From Planctomycetota bacterium (GTDB lineage Bacteria > Planctomycetota > Phycisphaerae > WQYP01), in assembly GCA_021805985.1 (NCBI GenBank), contig JAJZDN010000013.1, forward strand, positions 1 to 64,000: a stretch of 64,000 nt of DNA, read 5' to 3'. The translations under genes were made by a program, and so were the position numbers. The notes under the pieces are model-generated. The model searched no databases, was not told the DNA's origin, and was given only the letters and a program-made list of their open reading frames with translations. Below are positions 9,408-18,062 of this stretch, in pieces; the first letter of the stretch is position 1, and every line of letters starts with the position of its first letter.

Positions 9408-10868
9408 ATGCCAAGAAGCGTAAATCGCCTGCGGCCCACTTGGTGGAAGTATTGCGTCATTATTGTGCCGACGCTTGTAATTGTAGGGTTGGCGGGGCTT
9501 TATTACTGCCATGGCAAACAGCCCCGGGGCAAGCTGAACCTTATTATGCCCGCAGCGCCCAGTACTGCCGCACCCGAACCAGCGCAGTTATCTGCATGGA
9601 TACACAGTTTGATCAGCCCCGATGCATCCGCACGGGAAAATGGCATTAAGCAACTGATTGCCGCCGGTGACGTCGCTCTGCCGGCATTGGAAAAAAGCTT
9701 CAAGGGACGCACGACACCGCCGCTCCGCCGGAGGTTGCGTTCAATCCGTGCGGCCATCGCTCGAGTGGACCTGTTGCGAGGGCCATTGGTTACCTTGAAG
9801 TTACACCATGCAACCTTGCGGCAGGTAATTGACCGCCTTTGCATTCCCATGGGCATCCACCCGGAGTTCTATCCGCTTTTTGCCTCCGGAGCGCCAATCC
9901 CTCCGATGTTTGATCATCTATTCCTTTCCGTTGATGTTCAACGCCAACCATTTTGGGCAGTTGTCCGTCGGCTGGCCCAGGTGACCGGCGTAAGCCCCGG
10001 ACCGGGCTTGTATAACCAGGGGCTAAATTTTTGTAGCGGCATAGTCAGCGACGCGTTGGAAACTAATCCGGTAGATGTATCGGGGCCGTTGATGTTCGTG
10101 CTGCAGTACCCAGATGAACGGTGGGGCGGAGGTAAGCCAATGGGCATGGCGGGACCGGCTATTCAGCCCAACCCCGGGCAGATCCAACTAATCCTCGATA
10201 TGCTCTGGTGCCCGGCGGGCAACCGCTTAAGCCGTCTGGGACTTCTGCGGCATCTGAAGGCTGTGGACAGCGCCGGAAATTCCATTCTTCTTTTTAAGAA
10301 AGCTTTTCAGCAGCAGTTCAGGCAATGGAATCAAAACAGACAAGTAGAATTCAATGGCTCTCTTGTATTGAGGCAGCCGAAGGCGGGAATGAAGACCATT
10401 GCAATGATTCGTGGAAGTGTGCCCATCGTCATGTCTTTCGATCCAGTGACGCGACAGATTAACAATTTGGCGTCGGGTAAAGCTTCTCTGGACATCAACG
10501 GGTTGCATTTCGAATTTGGTAAACCCAAGCCGGCACAGGCGGCCGGGACAATTTCTTCCGTCCGGGCGTGGACCGTGCCGGTGACAGTCCGCACGAATAT
10601 GCTTGATCAGCGAAGTTCGGTGTTGCTCGCCGGGTTCCTGCATAGCCTGCACAATAACAACGAACAAGTGCTGATGTTTAAAAGTGCAACCGGGCAATAC
10701 CACGGATTCCCACCGAATCCCCAGGCCAGTGATACTGGGCCTCCTTACCACTACAGCTTTGAAATCGACGGGCCGGCCCCTATTTCAGCACGGTTGAGAC
10801 TATACCGTCAAAGATCAGTAAAACTGAATGTTCCCTTTGAGTTTAGAAATGTACCGGTACCGCAGTAA
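9408..10868 (+). CDS. Exported HEAT/STN-like repeat-unit protein, single unit
   Basis: Function unknown. Start ATG 9408 is preceded by a G-rich Shine-Dalgarno (GTGGGGG); an in-frame upstream start at 9273 is less likely. One N-terminal membrane segment (CVIIVPTLVIVGLAGLYY) suggests an anchored or exported protein. The rest is one copy of a unit also found three times in the next gene. It begins at Trp64 (AWIHSL) with a ~50-residue helical HEAT-like stretch (IKQLIAAGDVALPALEKSF). Then comes GPLVTLKLHHATLRQVIDRL...VDVQRQPFWAVVRRLA, resembling the beta-alpha-beta STN (secretin/TonB short N-terminal) fold. A long beta-rich part ends in the tag NVPFEFRNVPVPQ. Family resemblance to STN is by pattern only. 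The gene lies 28 bases upstream of its three-unit paralogue, probably co-transcribed. Confidence 0.7.
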   Translation: MPRSVNRLRPTWWKYCVIIVPTLVIVGLAGLYYCHGKQPRGKLNLIMPAAPSTAAPEPAQLSAWIHSLISPDASARENGIKQLIAAGDVALPALEKSFKGRTTPPLRRRLRSIRAAIARVDLLRGPLVTLKLHHATLRQVIDRLCIPMGIHPEFYPLFASGAPIPPMFDHLFLSVDVQRQPFWAVVRRLAQVTGVSPGPGLYNQGLNFCSGIVSDALETNPVDVSGPLMFVLQYPDERWGGGKPMGMAGPAIQPNPGQIQLILDMLWCPAGNRLSRLGLLRHLKAVDSAGNSILLFKKAFQQQFRQWNQNRQVEFNGSLVLRQPKAGMKTIAMIRGSVPIVMSFDPVTRQINNLASGKASLDINGLHFEFGKPKPAQAAGTISSVRAWTVPVTVRTNMLDQRSSVLLAGFLHSLHNNNEQVLMFKSATGQYHGFPPNPQASDTGPPYHYSFEIDGPAPISARLRLYRQRSVKLNVPFEFRNVPVPQ

Positions 10869-10896
10869 TAAAGGTATGCGTGTAAGGAGAATCTAA

Positions 10897-13800
10897 ATGC
10901 CGATAGCAGGAATCCGCGTCCGTAGAACTGTCATCGCAGCAACCGTATTGGCTGCAGTGTTTACTGCTGGCTCGTGGGGCCACGCAGCCAGCCTAATTGT
11001 TAAGCAGGTTTCTGCGCCACTTTCCAAGCTCCAATCCATTAACATGCTGCCCGCCTCGCCCCAGCCTACGCCCACAGGAGTGCAAATTTCTACGTGGATT
11101 CACGAACTGAAAGGCGGAACGGCCCTTGCGCAAAAGTACGCCAATCAACATCTGGTCGCGGCCGGTGATGCTGCCACGCGCATGCTCGCGGCGGCTCAAA
11201 GCAAGGCAGCGTCCACGCCAGCCGCCAAGCGACTCTGGCACGTGCTTCATGCCATTGCCCTGGCCGATGCGTTGCACGGCCCGCTGATCACCCTGCGCAG
11301 TAAAAGTTGTACGCTGCGCAGCTTGCTGAAGTCTATCTGTTCAAGTGCCGGAATGCGGTGCCAATTGCCCAGAAATTGCAAACGTCTTTCAGAACGTTTT
11401 GCGGTCAATATCCAGCGGCAGTTATTCTGGAACGTATTATTGCGTTTAGCAAACGCGACTGGTATAAGCCCGTCGCAGGGAGACGTGCACAGCCTGTTCT
11501 TCAGCAGGCACGGCGTATTTAGCAATGGAGCCCGGGTTGCGGTAAATGGCGCATTTGCGGAGGTTATTGAATCCGCGTCGCTAAAATCGGCGAAAAACCG
11601 CACCAAATCGGGCCAAAAGGGTTACGATTGCCAACTCAACTGCAATACACTCTGGGTCCCCACGAAAAAGGCCTTTGTTCAGGTCGGATCGCCGAAAAAC
11701 GTGTCGGCATTAAGCCGCCGAGGACACAGGCTCCCCGCATTCGGCGTCGTGCCAACTCCGGGTTACTACGGCACACCCACCAGGCAGATCATATCCGGTT
11801 ATCCGGGGCCGTTTAACATCGGACCGATTGCTCGCACATCGCATGAAATTGTCAGCCTGGCCATGAATGCACCAGTAGCGGTATCCATGAATCCGGAAAT
11901 TCAGAGCGCCAGTAATCTTAACTCCGGTCGGGCGGAAATTGATGCCGCTGGCATGCGGTTCCTTTTCGGGCGCCCCAGGCCGGCCAAGGGGAAGTGGGGC
12001 GTTACAGTGACTATGATCACCCCACCCTGGTTGGCAAAATCCCTGCCGGTGCGCGCGTTTCTGTCGCGGATGAATTTCTTTTCCCCTAAGCCGTTTGTCT
12101 TTACGACGGCAAACGGCAATCCGATCGCAAATCTAAGCGGACTCAATTGGTATGTTAAGCCGGACCACTATGTATACTTTTTTCCGCTGGCCTCCAAACC
12201 ACATGGAGTCTTCGTCAAAACGTATGGCCACATGGCTGCCGTCAACGTCCCATTTTTATTTAAACATATCTCAATTCCACTGGCTATAAAGTCTTCGTCG
12301 CTGCGTCAGGCCACCCAGCCGCCTATGACTATCCTGCAAGATATAAAGGTGCGGTCTCAGCCACCGGCACCCCTGGTTATCCAGCAGGTGCTAATGCTGG
12401 CGCAACCACATTCGGCGGCAGCCTCCCCGACGCGTGTAGCGAACTGGATTCATGATCTGGGAAGCCAGAATCACTCTGTGCGCGCCGCCGCCATGAAGCA
12501 GCTAAGCCAGGCGGGTGATGCAGCAAAGCCGGCCATTGAAGCAGCCTTGAACGGCTGGACCACGCCCCAAACGCGTCGGGAGATGCAAAAAGTGCTGGGA
12601 GAGATTGCCCAAAGCGATGCGGTACGCGGGCCGCTGGTGACGCTGAAACTCACCGATGCGCCTTTGGCCACCATTCTAAAACAGCTTTGTGCGCAAGCTG
12701 GTTTCTCTGCCGAGTTTGTTGACATCCACCTTCCGATTGACGCACGCCGGCTTACCATAAACGTTCAGCGTCAGCCTTTCTGGAAGGTAATTCACCGCGT
12801 TGCCATGCTCACCGGCGTAAGCCCTGATGGAAATGACTATTTGGGAACGGGATTATTTACCTTTTACCGGCCCGGTGCCTTTGTCCCAGGCACGCCGGTG
12901 TTTGCGCACGGAGCGCTCTTGCTGGCTGCTCAGAGTTCAGCCATCTCACAGACCTTGAATTTCGATGCGGCACCCGGCGACCGCGCGGTGGGCGGATTCA
13001 GCTTGAACATCCAAGGTTTTTGGGCACTGGGTAACACCCAGATCGTCAAGCTTGGGCCGGTCACATTTAGCCGCGCCGTTGACAATCAAGGCAGGTCCCT
13101 CTTGACCTCCCCAACGGCACCGGCGGAGGCGGCCTTCCCTGCGGCAAAATATGAATTTTCCTTCGGCCCCGCTTTGGATTGGCCTTTTCCCGATAGTAGT
13201 ATGATTCGTGATCTGCAAGGTGAACTGCCCATCACTTTGGCCGTCGCACCACGCCTTCGGCAAGTCGGCTCTTTGAACCGTGGAAAAGCGTTCATACAGG
13301 ACGGCGGCTTGCGTATCCGTATCGGCAAGCCAAACGGAGTCGTCAAAAATGTGTCAGACCCGCGGCACGATATCTGCACCATTACCATAAGCGTCAAGCC
13401 CGGCAGCAACGGGACCGACCCGCCAATATCGAACTTTTTTATGCAATCATTGCCGCAGGGCACATCGTTTGGCTACACCCCCAGCATCGGTGGTGTGTTG
13501 GGCTTTAAAAGTAAAACGGGGCGACAACTATCATGCCGTGTCTGGAAGCAGGGAGATGGTCCGGGTTGGAACTACAAAGTGTATGTTCGTGGCGGACTGC
13601 CGGTGACGGCATGGGCGAAGTTCTACTCCCATTTTGTTCGCGTGCGTATACCGTTTAATTTTCACAACTTGCCGATTCCCGCCAGTTCCGGCACGGTGAT
13701 AAAACGTATGGCCGCGCCAAGCCCCAAAAACTCCCACCTTTTGCATCCCGCGGCGCTTACGATGCTGGCTGTGCCCGGCCCTGTGGTCTCAAAGTCGCAG

Positions 13801-15045
13801 ATCTCCCGGTGGATACACCAGGTAGTCGACAGTGCGCCGGGCCGCCAGACCGCGGCAATGCGGCATTTAATTTCCGCCGGTAATTCCGCCGTTCCGCTAC
13901 TCCAAAGCGAGCTACGGCACGCCGCTGATCCATCGGAGCGCCATCAAGTTTTAGTCCTTCTCGATGCCATCGCCGCCAACCACGACCTGCGTGGCCCGCT
14001 GGTTTCTCTGAATTTGAAACACGCATCCGTCCGCACGGCCCTTACCCGACTTTGTTCGCAAGTCGGCATCCTACCCTATTACAATCAATCATTGTTGTCG
14101 CCCAGCATGACGTTCAACATCCGCCGTCAACCTTTTTGGAAGGTGGTTCAGCGCATCGCCGACATCACGAATATTGGCCCAACCGGCTATCTATACAATA
14201 ATAATCGCCTGCAATTTGGCCACCAAAACCTTTTTTCCCGCGACGTTCCCATCGTAGTTCATGGGGCGTGCGTGCTGGCCATACAGTCTCTTGCGCGCTA
14301 TCAGAATAAGTGGCTAACCAAGGTGGATCCGGGGAATAAAAAACGAAACTTTACAGCAAGCTGCTTCGTGTTATGGACCTCGACGCGAAAACAAATCCTT
14401 GAACAGGTCGGGGGTTGGCATGCGAAAGAGGTGGTCACCGATTCTCATGGAAAAGTATTAATGAATGCTGCCCTGAAGCCCCCGCAAAATACCTCGCCGC
14501 GTAAGCGCAGTGAGGTCCTGTTTCCGTTTCAACTTCCTTTGCACTGGCCGCCACCTGGTTCCGCGGCCTTGGCTTTGCGAGGCAATTTACGCGTGTATCT
14601 GTCCAGTGATATACAAACCATGCATCTTAGAAGCTTGAAGCTTGGTGGCACCGCCTTGACCGATGATGGCATGACGCTGAAATTTAATAAGTTGCAGCCG
14701 ATTCCCGGCGGCTGGAAAATTCGCCTGGACATCGGTATGACCCAGAACTTCTCCTACCACGGAAAAACCAGTCACTGGCTGGCCTTCGCGCAGATTCCAA
14801 TTGAACATTGCTTTACAAAAAATCTTTTTGGAGGCAAAGAATTCACTTTGTATAACGCCGCGGGTCAGCCCCTGCGCATTACCAGCCATATCGGCGGATC
14901 ACGGACGAGCCGCGGGTGGGGATTCTACCGTTACACTCTGAATATCGCCGGCTCCAAGCCCCAAAGCGCCACCATAAAATTCTTCACCCGCACAATCTTT
15001 ACCAAAGTCCCCTTTGACTTCAAAAATTTGCCGGTCCCGCGATAA
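10897..15045 (+). CDS. Exported HEAT/STN-like repeat-unit protein, three tandem units
   Basis: Function unknown, 1382 residues. Strong ribosome site (AAGGAG, 9 bases before ATG) and a signal peptide (VIAATVLAAVFTAGSWGHAA). The mature protein is three tandem copies of the unit in the preceding gene, opening at Trp67 (TWIHEL), Trp517 (NWIHDL) and Trp972 (RWIHQV), so the period is about 450 residues. Each copy has: a WIH start; a HEAT-like pair of helices with AGDAA/AGNSA; a GPLxxLxxK strand; an STN-like fold with the hallmark NIQRQLFW / NVQRQPFW / NIRRQPFW; a variable beta-rich section; and a closing PFLFKHISIP / PFNFHNLPIP / PFDFKNLPVP. Unit 1 has diverged most (loss of Val/Pro around the hallmark). 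No catalytic motif is visible, so a structural or binding role at the envelope is the simplest guess. Confidence 0.72.
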   Translation: MPIAGIRVRRTVIAATVLAAVFTAGSWGHAASLIVKQVSAPLSKLQSINMLPASPQPTPTGVQISTWIHELKGGTALAQKYANQHLVAAGDAATRMLAAAQSKAASTPAAKRLWHVLHAIALADALHGPLITLRSKSCTLRSLLKSICSSAGMRCQLPRNCKRLSERFAVNIQRQLFWNVLLRLANATGISPSQGDVHSLFFSRHGVFSNGARVAVNGAFAEVIESASLKSAKNRTKSGQKGYDCQLNCNTLWVPTKKAFVQVGSPKNVSALSRRGHRLPAFGVVPTPGYYGTPTRQIISGYPGPFNIGPIARTSHEIVSLAMNAPVAVSMNPEIQSASNLNSGRAEIDAAGMRFLFGRPRPAKGKWGVTVTMITPPWLAKSLPVRAFLSRMNFFSPKPFVFTTANGNPIANLSGLNWYVKPDHYVYFFPLASKPHGVFVKTYGHMAAVNVPFLFKHISIPLAIKSSSLRQATQPPMTILQDIKVRSQPPAPLVIQQVLMLAQPHSAAASPTRVANWIHDLGSQNHSVRAAAMKQLSQAGDAAKPAIEAALNGWTTPQTRREMQKVLGEIAQSDAVRGPLVTLKLTDAPLATILKQLCAQAGFSAEFVDIHLPIDARRLTINVQRQPFWKVIHRVAMLTGVSPDGNDYLGTGLFTFYRPGAFVPGTPVFAHGALLLAAQSSAISQTLNFDAAPGDRAVGGFSLNIQGFWALGNTQIVKLGPVTFSRAVDNQGRSLLTSPTAPAEAAFPAAKYEFSFGPALDWPFPDSSMIRDLQGELPITLAVAPRLRQVGSLNRGKAFIQDGGLRIRIGKPNGVVKNVSDPRHDICTITISVKPGSNGTDPPISNFFMQSLPQGTSFGYTPSIGGVLGFKSKTGRQLSCRVWKQGDGPGWNYKVYVRGGLPVTAWAKFYSHFVRVRIPFNFHNLPIPASSGTVIKRMAAPSPKNSHLLHPAALTMLAVPGPVVSKSQISRWIHQVVDSAPGRQTAAMRHLISAGNSAVPLLQSELRHAADPSERHQVLVLLDAIAANHDLRGPLVSLNLKHASVRTALTRLCSQVGILPYYNQSLLSPSMTFNIRRQPFWKVVQRIADITNIGPTGYLYNNNRLQFGHQNLFSRDVPIVVHGACVLAIQSLARYQNKWLTKVDPGNKKRNFTASCFVLWTSTRKQILEQVGGWHAKEVVTDSHGKVLMNAALKPPQNTSPRKRSEVLFPFQLPLHWPPPGSAALALRGNLRVYLSSDIQTMHLRSLKLGGTALTDDGMTLKFNKLQPIPGGWKIRLDIGMTQNFSYHGKTSHWLAFAQIPIEHCFTKNLFGGKEFTLYNAAGQPLRITSHIGGSRTSRGWGFYRYTLNIAGSKPQSATIKFFTRTIFTKVPFDFKNLPVPR

Positions 15046-15146
15046 ATCTAAAAAAGTGCTTGCGCGGAATTTTGGAAAAACCGGCGTAATGTTGTGCCTC
15101 TGCGGGTGCACGCGACGCGGGGTCTACAATTTCGGGCGAATCGGGG

Positions 15147-15152
15147 TATAAT
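15147..15152 (+). promoter_or_regulatory. Perfect -10 box upstream of the GT2-lpxA run
   Basis: TATAAT lies 115 bases before the GT2 start. No good -35 is seen at 16-18 bases spacing. It is the only clear promoter element before the GT2-lpxA-thi-murJ run. Confidence 0.4.
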
Positions 15153-15240
15153 TTTTGGGGCTTGGTTTGCTGCAAGCTCCCGCGGTACGGTCGCGGTGGT
15201 ATTAGGCGGCGTCGGATGGTGAGTGGGCGAATTTGGAGTG

Positions 15241-15256
15241 CCCGGAGATTTCCGGG
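15241..15256 (+). promoter_or_regulatory. Hairpin overlapping the GT2 ribosome-binding site
   Basis: A perfect 6-bp stem (15241-15246 with 15251-15256, loop GATT) occupies the first Gs of the Shine-Dalgarno run before ATG 15267. It could limit translation initiation. This is inference from pairing only. Confidence 0.3.
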
Positions 15257-15266
15257 GGAATGGGTT

Positions 15267-16073
15267 ATGGAAAACCTGCAATTATCAGTTATCGCACCGG
15301 CGTATAATGAGGTGGACAATGTCCAGCCTTTGGTGGAGCGTATTGGCCAAGTGTTTGGGCCGCTGAATATGCGGTTTGAAGCCATCATCGTCGATGACGC
15401 CAGTACCGATGGTACGCGGGAAAAACTGCTGGAGTTGGCCGGTCAATATCCTTGGCTGCGCGTGGTGACGCTGGCGAAAAACAGTGGTCAGACCGCGGCG
15501 ATGGATGCGGGATTTCGCGCAGCGCGCGGCGAGGTGTGGGGCACCGTAGATGCCGATATGCAAAATGACCCCGGAGAAATTCCCCGCCTGATGGCGATGC
15601 TGGATGACAATGTAGACATGGTGAACGGCTGGCGTAAAAAACGCAGCGACAATGCACTGCGGCTCATACAAACCAAAATCGCTAACGGTATCCGCAACTG
15701 GATCAGCGAGGAAAACATTCAGGACTCGGCCTGTTCGTTAAAAGTATACAAACGGCACTGTCTGGAAGGGTTGACGCTTTATAAAGGTATGCATCGCTTC
15801 TTTCCCACGCTGGTAAAAATGCGGGGATACCACGTAATTGAAGTGCCGGTGAGCCATAATCCGCGGCTGCATGGCGTGACCAAATATAAATTCGGCAGCC
15901 GGGTCATCCGGGCCTTTATTGATCTGCTGGCAGTACGCTGGATGAAAAAGCGGCAACTGCAATATAGCGCTTCGGAAATTACCCCGGCAGAATTATCTGT
16001 GCCGCCCCGGCAAGCCCCTGCACAACCACGCGTGCCATTGAGCGTAAAAAGTCCCAGCAGCACAGGTGCATAA
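15267..16073 (+). CDS. Family 2 glycosyltransferase (DPM/GtrB-like, no C-terminal membrane segments)
   Basis: Inverting GT-A glycosyltransferase, probably moving a sugar onto a polyprenyl phosphate or other lipid carrier at the cytoplasmic membrane. Start ATG 15267 is preceded by a run of G; the in-frame start at 15162 gives an Arg-rich extension that looks untranslated. The opening LSVIAPAYNEVDNVQPLVE and VDDASTDGT are the nucleotide-sugar site; Asp95 and Asp97 in VDADMQND are the metal-binding DxD. DSACSLKVYKR and RLHGVTKYKFG are typical of the DPM1/GtrB/ArnC-like subgroup. GtrB proteins usually continue into two membrane helices; this one stops after a basic/proline-rich tail, so it may be soluble or peripheral. 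Only 4 bases separate it from lpxA, so an envelope glycolipid role is likely. Confidence 0.85.
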   Translation: MENLQLSVIAPAYNEVDNVQPLVERIGQVFGPLNMRFEAIIVDDASTDGTREKLLELAGQYPWLRVVTLAKNSGQTAAMDAGFRAARGEVWGTVDADMQNDPGEIPRLMAMLDDNVDMVNGWRKKRSDNALRLIQTKIANGIRNWISEENIQDSACSLKVYKRHCLEGLTLYKGMHRFFPTLVKMRGYHVIEVPVSHNPRLHGVTKYKFGSRVIRAFIDLLAVRWMKKRQLQYSASEITPAELSVPPRQAPAQPRVPLSVKSPSSTGA

Positions 16074-16077
16074 ACTG

Positions 16078-16908
16078 ATGAACTCATTGATTGACCCCAC
16101 AGCCATTATTGACCCGCATGCCCGTCTTGATCCCACCGTCCGCATCGGAGCGTACAGTGTTATTGAAGGCCCGGTGACCCTCGGCCCCAACTGCGTGATT
16201 GCTTCGCAGGTTAAACTCATCGGGCCGCTGGAGATGGGGTCGGGCAACAAGGTTCACAGTTTTTCGGTATTGGGTGATGCGCCGCAGGATCTGAAATACC
16301 GTGACCAGCCCAGCCGGGTGATCATCGGAGAAAATAATATTTTTCGGGAGCATGTCACAGTCCATCGCGGCACCGGCGGTGATACGGTCATTGGTTCCAA
16401 CTGCTTTTTCATGGTGGGTTCTCATGTGGGGCATAATTGCCGCGTGGGCAATGGCGTTACCCTGGTTAACAGTGCTGTTCTGGGCGGCCACGTGCAGGTA
16501 TTTGACCGGGCGATTATCGGTGGACTTTGTGCGATGCATCAATTTTGCCGCGTGGGTCGGCTGGCCATGATCAGCAATAACTCCGCGCACAATGTCGATA
16601 TTCCCCCGTTCTGCATCGTCATGAAAATTAACACCATTGCCCAGTTGAATCTTGTAGGGTTGCGCCGTTCGGGTATGACCAGAGAACACATCAACGGCGT
16701 GCGGGAGATGTTTCGGATCTTATTTCGAGAGCGTCGCGAATCGCAGTTGAAAACCAATATCCGCTTGTTGTCGCCGCAGTTGTTGGCGATCCCGGAAGTG
16801 CGTGAATTTACGGAGTTCGTGGCCAGTTCCAAGCGGGGCGTGGCCCGGTTTCAGCCCTGGTCAGAACAGCAGTCGCGACAGGCCGGTGCCGCTGACACCG
16901 ATGAGTAA
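16078..16908 (+). CDS. lpxA: UDP-N-acetylglucosamine O-acyltransferase LpxA
   Basis: First enzyme of lipid A synthesis: transfers a 3-hydroxyacyl chain from acyl carrier protein to UDP-GlcNAc in the cytoplasm. The protein is a left-handed beta-helix of hexapeptide repeats (IDPHARLDPTVRIGAYSVIE...) followed by a helical C-terminal domain (LVGLRRSGMTREHINGVREM). His119 in SHVGHNC matches the catalytic His125 of E. coli LpxA, and FDRAIIGGLCAMHQFCRVG matches the FAIIGG...HQFC block. ATG 16078 has AGGTG 9 bases upstream and gives 276 residues, close to the family's ~262. A GTG at 16066 is the alternative. It is preceded by a GT2 gene and followed by thi and murJ genes; in many other Gram-negatives lpxA neighbours lpxD/fabZ, which are not seen here. 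Confidence 0.95.
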   Translation: MNSLIDPTAIIDPHARLDPTVRIGAYSVIEGPVTLGPNCVIASQVKLIGPLEMGSGNKVHSFSVLGDAPQDLKYRDQPSRVIIGENNIFREHVTVHRGTGGDTVIGSNCFFMVGSHVGHNCRVGNGVTLVNSAVLGGHVQVFDRAIIGGLCAMHQFCRVGRLAMISNNSAHNVDIPPFCIVMKINTIAQLNLVGLRRSGMTREHINGVREMFRILFRERRESQLKTNIRLLSPQLLAIPEVREFTEFVASSKRGVARFQPWSEQQSRQAGAADTDE

Positions 16909-16964
16909 AGGCCGGTTAATAATTTCCGGGCGGGGGGGATAACACTTTGGCAGGTGCAGCCGTG

Positions 16965-18062
16965 ATGGATAGAACCGCAATGCGAATGCTGGATGCCAAC
17001 TTCAACCGCGCCCGTGAGGCGCTGCGGACGATGGAAGACTACTGCCGCTTTGTACTTAATGACGGCGACCTTTCCGCCACCTGTAAAACTCTTCGCCATG
17101 AACTTTGTGTTCAAATGGCCATTCTGGGGGCTTCTGATGCCATGCTGGTTCGTGATACGCCGGGCGATGTGGGTGTCACCATTAAAGCCAGTGATGAATT
17201 GCGCCGGGACACCCTGGAAAATATTGTCATGGCGGGTTCCAAACGCCTGACAGAGGCGTTGCGTGTATTAGAAGAACTGGCAAAATTGAAATCGGCCACG
17301 GTGGCCGCACACCTTGAATCGCTGCGGTACCAATCCTATACTCTTGAGCAGGCCATTTGCCGACAAGCAGCCCAACGAAACAGAATTCCCCACGCGGGGC
17401 TGCATGTGCTCCTGACCGAATCATTATGTCGCCGTTCGTGGCGTGAGACGCTGACGGCAATTCTGGCCGGCGGGGTGGACGCGGTGCAATTGCGCGAGAA
17501 GACTTTAAGCGATGGGGAATTGTTACAGCGGGCTCGCATTGTGGCGGAAGAGTGTCGCGACTGTGGCCGCGTGTCGATTATCAATGATCGCATGGATATT
17601 GCTCTGGCGGCGGACGCTTCGGGGGTGCATCTGGGGCAAGGCGATATGCCATGCGAGCAGGCCCGCAGAATTGCCGGCTCGGAATTTATTATCGGAGTAT
17701 CAACAGAGAATCTTGAGCAAGCCCACGCCGCTGCTCAAGCCGGTGCAAGTTATATTGGTGCCGGTCCAATGTTTCTCACGAGCACCAAAAATAAGCCGCG
17801 GCTTGCGGGGCCTGAATATCTAAGGCAGCTACGGCGGGCCGAATTTGGTCTGCCGACAGTCGCCATCGGCGGCATCTCTGCTGAGAATCTTCCAGATCTA
17901 ATGACCGCCGGAGCACAAGCTATTGCGGTAAGCTCGGCGGTTATTTCCAGTGATGACCCAGCGGGAGTGTGTAAAAGCCTGCGCGAACTACTTGCGGCAG
18001 CGACAGCCACTGCGAAAGTATATGCCGATACGCCGCCCAAGCATGGTGCATCCCATGACTGA
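16965..18062 (+). CDS. thiE: Bifunctional ThiD2-ThiE thiamine phosphate synthase
   Basis: Thiamine biosynthesis. The N-terminal ~130 residues (LDANFNRAREALRTMEDYCR, LVRDTPGDVGV, RLTEALRVLEEL) match the ThiD2 domain, a monofunctional hydroxymethylpyrimidine phosphate kinase known as a fusion partner of ThiE in several phyla, including planctomycetes. The C-terminal ~210 residues are the ThiE barrel joining HMP-PP and thiazole phosphate. Its motifs are VQLREK, INDRMDIAL, GVHLGQGD, GAGPMFLTSTK and VAIGGIS. ATG 16965 has AGGTG upstream; a TTG at 16947 after a G-run is possible. Its end overlaps the start of murJ by 8 bases, indicating translational coupling. No TPP riboswitch is visible in the 56 bases before it. 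Confidence 0.92.
   Translation: MDRTAMRMLDANFNRAREALRTMEDYCRFVLNDGDLSATCKTLRHELCVQMAILGASDAMLVRDTPGDVGVTIKASDELRRDTLENIVMAGSKRLTEALRVLEELAKLKSATVAAHLESLRYQSYTLEQAICRQAAQRNRIPHAGLHVLLTESLCRRSWRETLTAILAGGVDAVQLREKTLSDGELLQRARIVAEECRDCGRVSIINDRMDIALAADASGVHLGQGDMPCEQARRIAGSEFIIGVSTENLEQAHAAAQAGASYIGAGPMFLTSTKNKPRLAGPEYLRQLRRAEFGLPTVAIGGISAENLPDLMTAGAQAIAVSSAVISSDDPAGVCKSLRELLAAATATAKVYADTPPKHGASHD

Noticed and set aside
16909-16964. Possible TPP riboswitch before the thiamine gene
   Set aside because: Only 56 bases are available and no THI-box sequence is present.
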